Source: Salminus brasiliensis
Taxonomy: Eukaryota > Chordata > Actinopteri > Characiformes > Bryconidae
NCBI RefSeq assembly: GCF_030463535.1
Contig: NC_132888.1
Coordinates: forward strand, 2,636,980 to 2,700,979
DNA length: 64,000 nt
Direction: 5' to 3'
The translations under genes and the position numbers were made by a program. Of this stretch, positions 58,768-64,000 are shown in pieces; position 1 is the first letter of the stretch; each line of letters begins with the position of its first letter. The notes under the pieces are model-generated. The model saw only the letters and a list, made by a program, of their open reading frames with translations. It ran no database searches and was not told the DNA's origin.

Positions 58768-61700
58768 CTGCACGGGCAAGAGGAGAGGATATTAGATTAG
58801 TAAGGAAGTAAAGAAGACTTGTGTAATAAAAGATCAGTGCACTTAAAAAAGAGCTGAAATAATAAATACTAACTGTTTTTGTTCTTATTTCTAAGTTATT
58901 ATAAAAATATAACTTTTATTGTTTTATATAACTTTACACCACTGAAACAGCAACCCCCCAAGGTCAGTCTGACCGCACCTGGCTCTTAAAGGGTACAGCG
59001 AGAGACACACTGACTGGTTTATTACTGCACGTTACGCCCAAAACAAACACACCCATCATTCATTAAGAGACTCAGTACATGACTTTTGAGAGTTTCGCGC
59101 CGAGCCAGGCGATCTTTTCCCATCGTTACCATAGCAAAGACACACCGACACGCCCCCTAAATCAAGCTGCACGATGCAGATCGCTAAAATTGGGCTCTAC
59201 ATATATTAATGTTTGTTACCGTCTTACCAAAATAGCTAAATTCTGGGGATACTTTGAAGTGTATAATAAATATATTGGGAAAAACTTTACTAAACTTTTT
59301 AGTAAATTACAAATATACTTATATAATCTTATTGGACATTTCAAGTGTGAGTGAATTAATTGAACACAAGTATTTAAGAAGTACATAAAGTTTAAACAAA
59401 ATTTAAACATGAAAAAAAAAATTATAATAATTTTTAATTAATATATAAATGACATTTTTTTACTAAAATTTAAATTCATAGTTATGTATTTCTAAAAAAA
59501 TACCCCATACATTTTTTTATTCTACTAGCATTTGAAAGAATAATATTATTGGATTTTTAACATTTTTTAATTAGTTGGTACATAAATCTGTTAGTATATT
59601 TACAACATACTTCTCAGTATGAAATCTCTTTAAAATGTTGTGTAATTTAGATGGCCATATATATATATACAAATACCTGGTCATTTGTAATACTGAATGA
59701 CACACTTTAAAAAATAAATAAATAAATAAACTGAACTGCTCATATTTCTCCCATATCCCAGAAATTTGCCAAGTAGCCAATGTAATTAGCCAAAGTAGCA
59801 AATGTACAGGACCTTCACCTTAAACTGCATCAGGTTGCATTAGTAAAAACTCATGGTTGACTCAGTACATTTGTGGGAAATTGTGGAGCTTAAACTTTTA
59901 CCCAAACAGTCGTTTTAAAACCCCCCAACAGGATCTGACTGCTGGACAATAATTCTAACCACTTTACCTTTGTTGACCTCATTATTCAGGATGGTCAGCA
60001 GCAAGTCCTCGTAGACGTTCTCCACTTGGATGAAGTTTGTGTAATCAGCAAAGATGTACTGCTCGTACGTCTGCAGCTCCTTCAACACAGCAGAAACACT
60101 CTGCTCATTCAAAGTCACCACATTCACTTACTCAGAGTGAGAACTACAGATAGCAGTGAATTATTGATCTGATCAGTTCATAACTTTATAAACTCGGTTT
60201 CTCAAATTTTCTGACTGTAATAAAAAGTTCTTTACAGTTTTGCAGGTGGGGGCCAGGTTCCTTCTGATGGCTGGCAGGGTGATGTCCACCAGAGCATCCT
60301 GGAAAATCTTCTTCCTCACTGTACTGCTGTCATAGTCATATTGCTGGAAGTTATAAAATAAAAACAGCTTAATTAATATAAATAATAAGAAAAGAAAAGA
60401 AAATAAGAACAATAATTGTTGTTCATATAATATAACTGTTATGGCTTTTTTATTACCTATTTATTATTTTAAAATATTTGATCATATGACTACATTATTT
60501 ACATATTAATAATACTAATTAGTCATATATCAGTAACAGCAATTATATTATTTCCGTGCATATGTACAAAGCTTATTATCCATTTTTAAATATTATTCAT
60601 AATATTAATCTTAAAATCAATATTTATATAGTACATTATATAATGTCTCAATAAATCAAAAAAACAATAAATCATATTTGCTAACTAACAATTTATGTAA
60701 CTCATTTAATATCAACAACATAACATTTTTAATATGTAAAAAATATCATATTAAAATATATTTTTTTTACTTTATCATATATACAGTAGACTTTTATTAT
60801 ACATCATTTTAAATAATAAACAACTTATATATTTATTTATTAATTAATATTTATATAGTACTTTTTATAGGCTCTAAGGAAATATGACATAAATACATAG
60901 AATATACTCAATATAATATATTAGAAATATAAATATTACGTAATAAAACAATAAAAAAACATTTTTTACAATATAAACATGAGCAATGTCTAGTAAACCA
61001 GAGGTAAATAAACAATCAAAATTAAAGGTATACAGAAATATTTGACTATATTTAATTAAGACATCTAATATAAATATATGTTATAATATTAAAATATGAA
61101 TAGGCAATGCTACAGTTAAGGGACAGGAGGATCACCTTTAGCACTCGGAGCTTTGCCTTCTCCATGACTGTGGCCAGTTTGTCCGGTTTGTCCTTAAAGG
61201 CTGGCTGAAGCAGCATCTCAAAGGTGTACACGGCGTTCTCCATCAGCTACAACCAACAACACCACCAGAAAACAAGCAGGGTCACATAACGGAGCACCAG
61301 CGTCCTGAGCTACACCCTAATGGACTGCAGAGGGAGCCACTGCTTCAAAGGAGAGGAAATGCTCCCTCTGAAATGACCAGCTTTTCTGTTGACCACATTT
61401 TTAACTGTTAGCGAAACAGCAGAACTCACACACAGAAGGTGCTAAAGAGACAGAAATCACAAGTGAACAGGAAGAGGCTGTTTCAGTGCTCGCGCTGTTT
61501 TCACCCCCAAACGGCTAGACTGCTCTCCCTACCTAAAGTGGAGCCAATCATCAAGACATGCTTGGTGCCTGAAAGAAGCTGCCTCTTAGGTTTTACACTG
61601 GATTAGCCTGGCCCGAGTCTGGGGCCTAACAGAGGCCTTCAGTAGTCTCTAATAGACTTGTAGATAGATATGTCAAATGTTTGTGGACACCCTTTTGCAT

Positions 61701-63070
61701 CCACGTTGCATCTATGCTGACACAGATGTGCAAATGCACGCACACAAGCTTGTCTAGCCCCTGTAGAGAAGAAGTCCTGCCAATAGAATAGGACTCTCTG
61801 GAGCAGATCACCTGCATTACCCTATTGGCACCATGCTGCCTAATGCCAGGCGTGGGCTAGTAGAGGGGTATAAAGCCCCCCAGCATTGAGGAGTTGTGGA
61901 GCAGTGGAAGAGCTGTGTTCTCTGGAATGATGGATGGTGGGATGAGTTTGGGAGTTGCTTTGGGATGCTTTTGGGATGCTTTGGCATCCTGAGGCCCACC
62001 TGCTGCATGTGGCTCTGGGTGGTGTGGACCAGCAGTGTGGAATTGGAGAATTTGAAGCGGTTCCTGAGCTCCTGCAGCTGCTCCTTCAGGACGGACACAT
62101 GCTGGTAACAGTCCTCCAGCTGGGCATGGCCCACCTCTTCCAGAGCCTTGGAGTCAGAACATAGACAGGGGCACAAAGCATTACTTTTAAATGGTTCTTT
62201 CTGTAAAACAGTCGAGGCAGTTCACAAACCGTATGAGCGAATGAAATGTCTGGATACAGAGGAGATTGGAACGCCCCCCTATGGCAGACGGACACCCCAT
62301 AAAAGCCTTTGCCTTTTAAACATCTGGAGATCTGATCTTCATGTGATTGACAGTGAGAAATGGAGGTAATCTAACTCAACTCACACCTGAAGAAACGTCC
62401 TGAAGAAAGTTCACCCCCCCCCCCTCGCATCTATTACTCCTTCAAATATGTAGAATTAGACTCAGCTGCAGAAGATCAGCTGCAGAAGATCAGAACATGG
62501 TTGGAGAGGATTATTCTGGAGGAGTCTGGAGTCTTATTTAAACCTCAGACATTTAGTCTGGTCTGATCTTGATTGATGGTTGAAGTGAGTGGTGAAGAAG
62601 ATCACCATCATGGTCAAATCCAGAAAGCTCTCTGAGGCCTTCAGAAAAGAGGGTGGAGATGCAGAGGAGTCTGGGAAGGGGTTTAAAAAAGTCTCAGGAC
62701 TATTAGAAATCAGCCGCTGTTCCACCGTCCACTAAATCATTTGGAACAAGAGGAACAGCTGACCAGCATGGCCAGGTCAGACCGTCCTAAGAGCCCCAGA
62801 CCACGATATGAGTAAAGAAGCCTCCAACAATCCTAAACTATCATCATGGTAGCTCTCACCACAGTCGACATTAAACTCTTACTTTAGTGAGATTTTCTGG
62901 AGTTCCTCCCGGGGTGAAGTCCCTGCAGACCCGACTCAGTTCGGTCTCCAAACGCTGCCTCACAGCCTGGAAGCCTGAGCTAACCGGCCCCATCAGCTCC
63001 TCCAGGATAGACGCCAGATACGGGGCTACACTTTCAGAGCAGAACTTCACTGCTGGCTCTGAGACCAGTG
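57665..63070 (-). CDS. niban1: Niban apoptosis regulator 1 (FAM129A), C-terminal 588 residues; 5' part outside window
   Basis: Niban proteins are cytosolic; NIBAN1 is a stress-induced regulator tied to translation control and p53/apoptosis signalling. Transcript order: 63070-62883, 62146-62000, 61246-61136, 60343-60236, 60079-59968, 58767-57665, joining in one frame with phases 0,0,0,0,1. Diagnostic blocks are LASILEELMGPVSSGF, LMENAVYTFE, QYDYDSSTVRKKIFQ, YEQYIFAD and VVKEAASLKKHNLF. The N-terminal PH-like half lies beyond the right edge. The last exon encodes a 367-residue Ala/Glu/Ser/Pro-rich acidic tail, probably disordered, ending soon after SIKAIRDLVVEV, which resembles SLKALRKL of the mammalian tail. 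The gene converges on mblac1. Confidence 0.95.
58933..59195. repeat. Dispersed repeat matching 9129-9370, niban1 intron
   Basis: Shares ccgcacctggctcttaaagg, gactggtttattactgcacg and cacgccccctaaatcaagct with the copy near 9.2 kb. Confidence 0.7.
59968..60079 (-). CDS. niban1: niban1 exon e
   Basis: 37 codons plus one base, ELQTYEQYIFADYTNFIQVE to NNEVNK. Acceptor ttgaag, donor AAAG|gtaaag, phase 1. Confidence 0.94.
60236..60343 (-). CDS. niban1: niban1 exon d
   Basis: 36 codons, QYDYDSSTVRKKIFQDALVD to APTCKT. Acceptor ttccag, donor ACT|gtaaag, phase 0 at both ends. Confidence 0.95.
60344..61135. other. niban1 intron, very AT-rich
   Basis: Nearly all A/T with many ATTAAT-type words. No coding or repeat-family match recognised. 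Confidence 0.6.
61136..61246 (-). CDS. niban1: niban1 exon c
   Basis: 37 codons, LMENAVYTFEMLLQPAFKDK to LRVLK. Acceptor ttgtag, donor AAG|gtgatc, phase 0 at both ends. Confidence 0.94.
61672..61945 (-). mobile_element. Family A MITE, truncated, niban1 intron
   Basis: From tgtcaaatgtttgtggacac to gaatgatggatggtggg. It stops about 55 bp from the donor of niban1 exon b. Confidence 0.75.
62000..62146 (-). CDS. niban1: niban1 exon b
   Basis: 49 codons, ALEEVGHAQLEDCYQHVSVL to HTTQSHMQQ. Acceptor tccaag, donor CAG|gtgggc, phase 0 at both ends. Confidence 0.9.
62560..62860 (+). pseudogene. Decayed Tc1-like transposase N-terminal (HTH) fragment
   Basis: From the ATG near 62610 the + strand reads MVKSRKLSEAFRKEGG, then GFKKVSGLLEISRCSTVH, a helix-turn-helix pattern of Tc1 transposases, followed by stops. 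In a niban1 intron, antisense to the gene. Confidence 0.5.
62883..63070 (-). CDS. niban1: niban1 exon a (first in window)
   Basis: Encodes LVSEPAVKFCSESVAPYLAS, then ILEELMGPVSSGF. Its acceptor (ttag) directly follows a (TG)n run on the transcript strand. Donor AAA|gtaaga. It begins with two bases of a split codon. Confidence 0.94.
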
Positions 63071-63071
63071 C

Positions 63072-63072
<1 letters not shown>

Positions 63073-63106
<34 letters not shown>
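63073..63106 (-). repeat. (TG)n at niban1 exon a acceptor
   Basis: (CA)n on the + strand, (TG)n on the transcript strand, ending two bases before the AG. Confidence 0.9.
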
Positions 63107-63110
<4 letters not shown>

Positions 63111-63379
63111 GAAACACACAAACAGACAGTATTACCAGCAGAACGTGGAGATAACCTCACTCTCCTGTCCAGCAGTAACTGTAAATCGGTTTGTCTTAAA
63201 GCCAAAGATGTGTGCATCCTTCACACGCAGCTCCTAGTTCAGACCACACCTCTGATTTATGGTTGTATCACTAGAATTGATCCTAGGAGGGGAACAGAAC
63301 TCTGAGAACTTGGGCCGGAGCTCAGCGCCAGAAGATGACCCTTCCTTGATGAATGAGGAGCTTGCAGAAGTAGGAGATG

Positions 63380-63400
63380 GGGGGGGGGGGGGGGGGGTAT
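63380..63400. repeat. Poly(G) tract
   Basis: A run of about 20 G with no other feature nearby, in a niban1 intron. A shorter run lies at 33417-33430. Confidence 0.8.
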
Positions 63401-63697
63401 GGAAGGTATGGATGGAAGGAGGTTAGATGGGATAGAGGAGGAGCTCCAGGCACGGGTCTCCTCCTACAGCTCAGTTATCCTGCAGGACTAGAGTTTCTCC
63501 AGGGAGCTCCAAACTAGACTCACCACTGGTATCATAATCAGCTGTACAGCTGCAGTTCACTTTTATTAGTTTATTATTTTATTAGTTCACTGCATTCCTT
63601 ATTGAGAAAGGGAAGCTTATCAAGCCTGTACATCTGGATGATTTAACTTTTTATTTTTATTTTTTCCTTATTGTCACTTTTAAGTTTGATGGAAGTT

Positions 63698-63737
<40 letters not shown>

Positions 63738-64000
63738 CCAATAAGATGTATAACAGTAATAACAGCAACACTATTATTATTAATATTATTATTATTATTA
63801 TTATTATTAAGAAGAAATCATAAAAAGAATTATTGTTATTCATATTATGAACATTATTATTAGTAATGCAAATGATAATGCTAATAATAATATTGTGAAA
63901 AAAATAATAAAATGAATTTAATATAATCATATTTAATGATAATTAAAATTAAACATCACTACATTACTATTATCTAATAATAATAATTAAAACGTGTAGT

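Overview
The window is vertebrate nuclear DNA, almost certainly from a teleost fish. The genes are multi-exon with GT-AG, GC-AG and U12-type introns, and coding DNA is a small fraction of the sequence. The space between exons is full of fish-type repeats: Tc1 transposons, hAT and Tc1 MITEs, tRNA-derived SINEs, and (TG)n, (CT)n and (ATT)n runs. The repeat mix suggests an otophysan (a characiform or catfish relative), but that is an inference. No prokaryotic or viral gene set is present.

Three protein genes are supported. (1) kifap3, encoding kinesin-associated protein 3 (the KAP subunit of heterotrimeric kinesin-2), on the + strand at 15934-50596. I rebuilt it as 20 coding exons that join without a frame break into 769 codons plus stop. 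(2) mblac1, a metallo-beta-lactamase-fold nuclease, + strand, 54283-56201, two exons, 222 aa, with all metal ligands present. (3) The 3' part of niban1 (FAM129A), - strand, six exons at 57665-63070, with its 5' part beyond the right edge. mblac1 and niban1 are convergent. The genes show no sign of a shared pathway.

Layout: 1-15.7 kb is gene-free and holds repeats, a decayed chromodomain Ty3/gypsy element and hAT/Tc1 MITEs. 15.9-50.6 kb is kifap3. Its introns carry two Tc1 transposons with open 340-aa transposases (29564-31169 and 42876-44470), a 59-bp minisatellite that fills intron 8, and a long inverted repeat. 50.6-53 kb is the probable kifap3 3'UTR. 54.2-56.4 kb is mblac1, with a TCTCGCGAGA promoter palindrome and a tandemly duplicated intron segment. 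57.0-63.1 kb is niban1, followed by repeat-rich intron to the end.

The most notable signals concern splicing. kifap3 has two U12-type introns (one AT-AC, one GT-AG), one apparent GC-AG intron and two in-frame NAGNAG acceptors. Several of its acceptors have a pure dinucleotide repeat in place of an ordinary polypyrimidine tract. No new gene system was found; all coding genes belong to known families.
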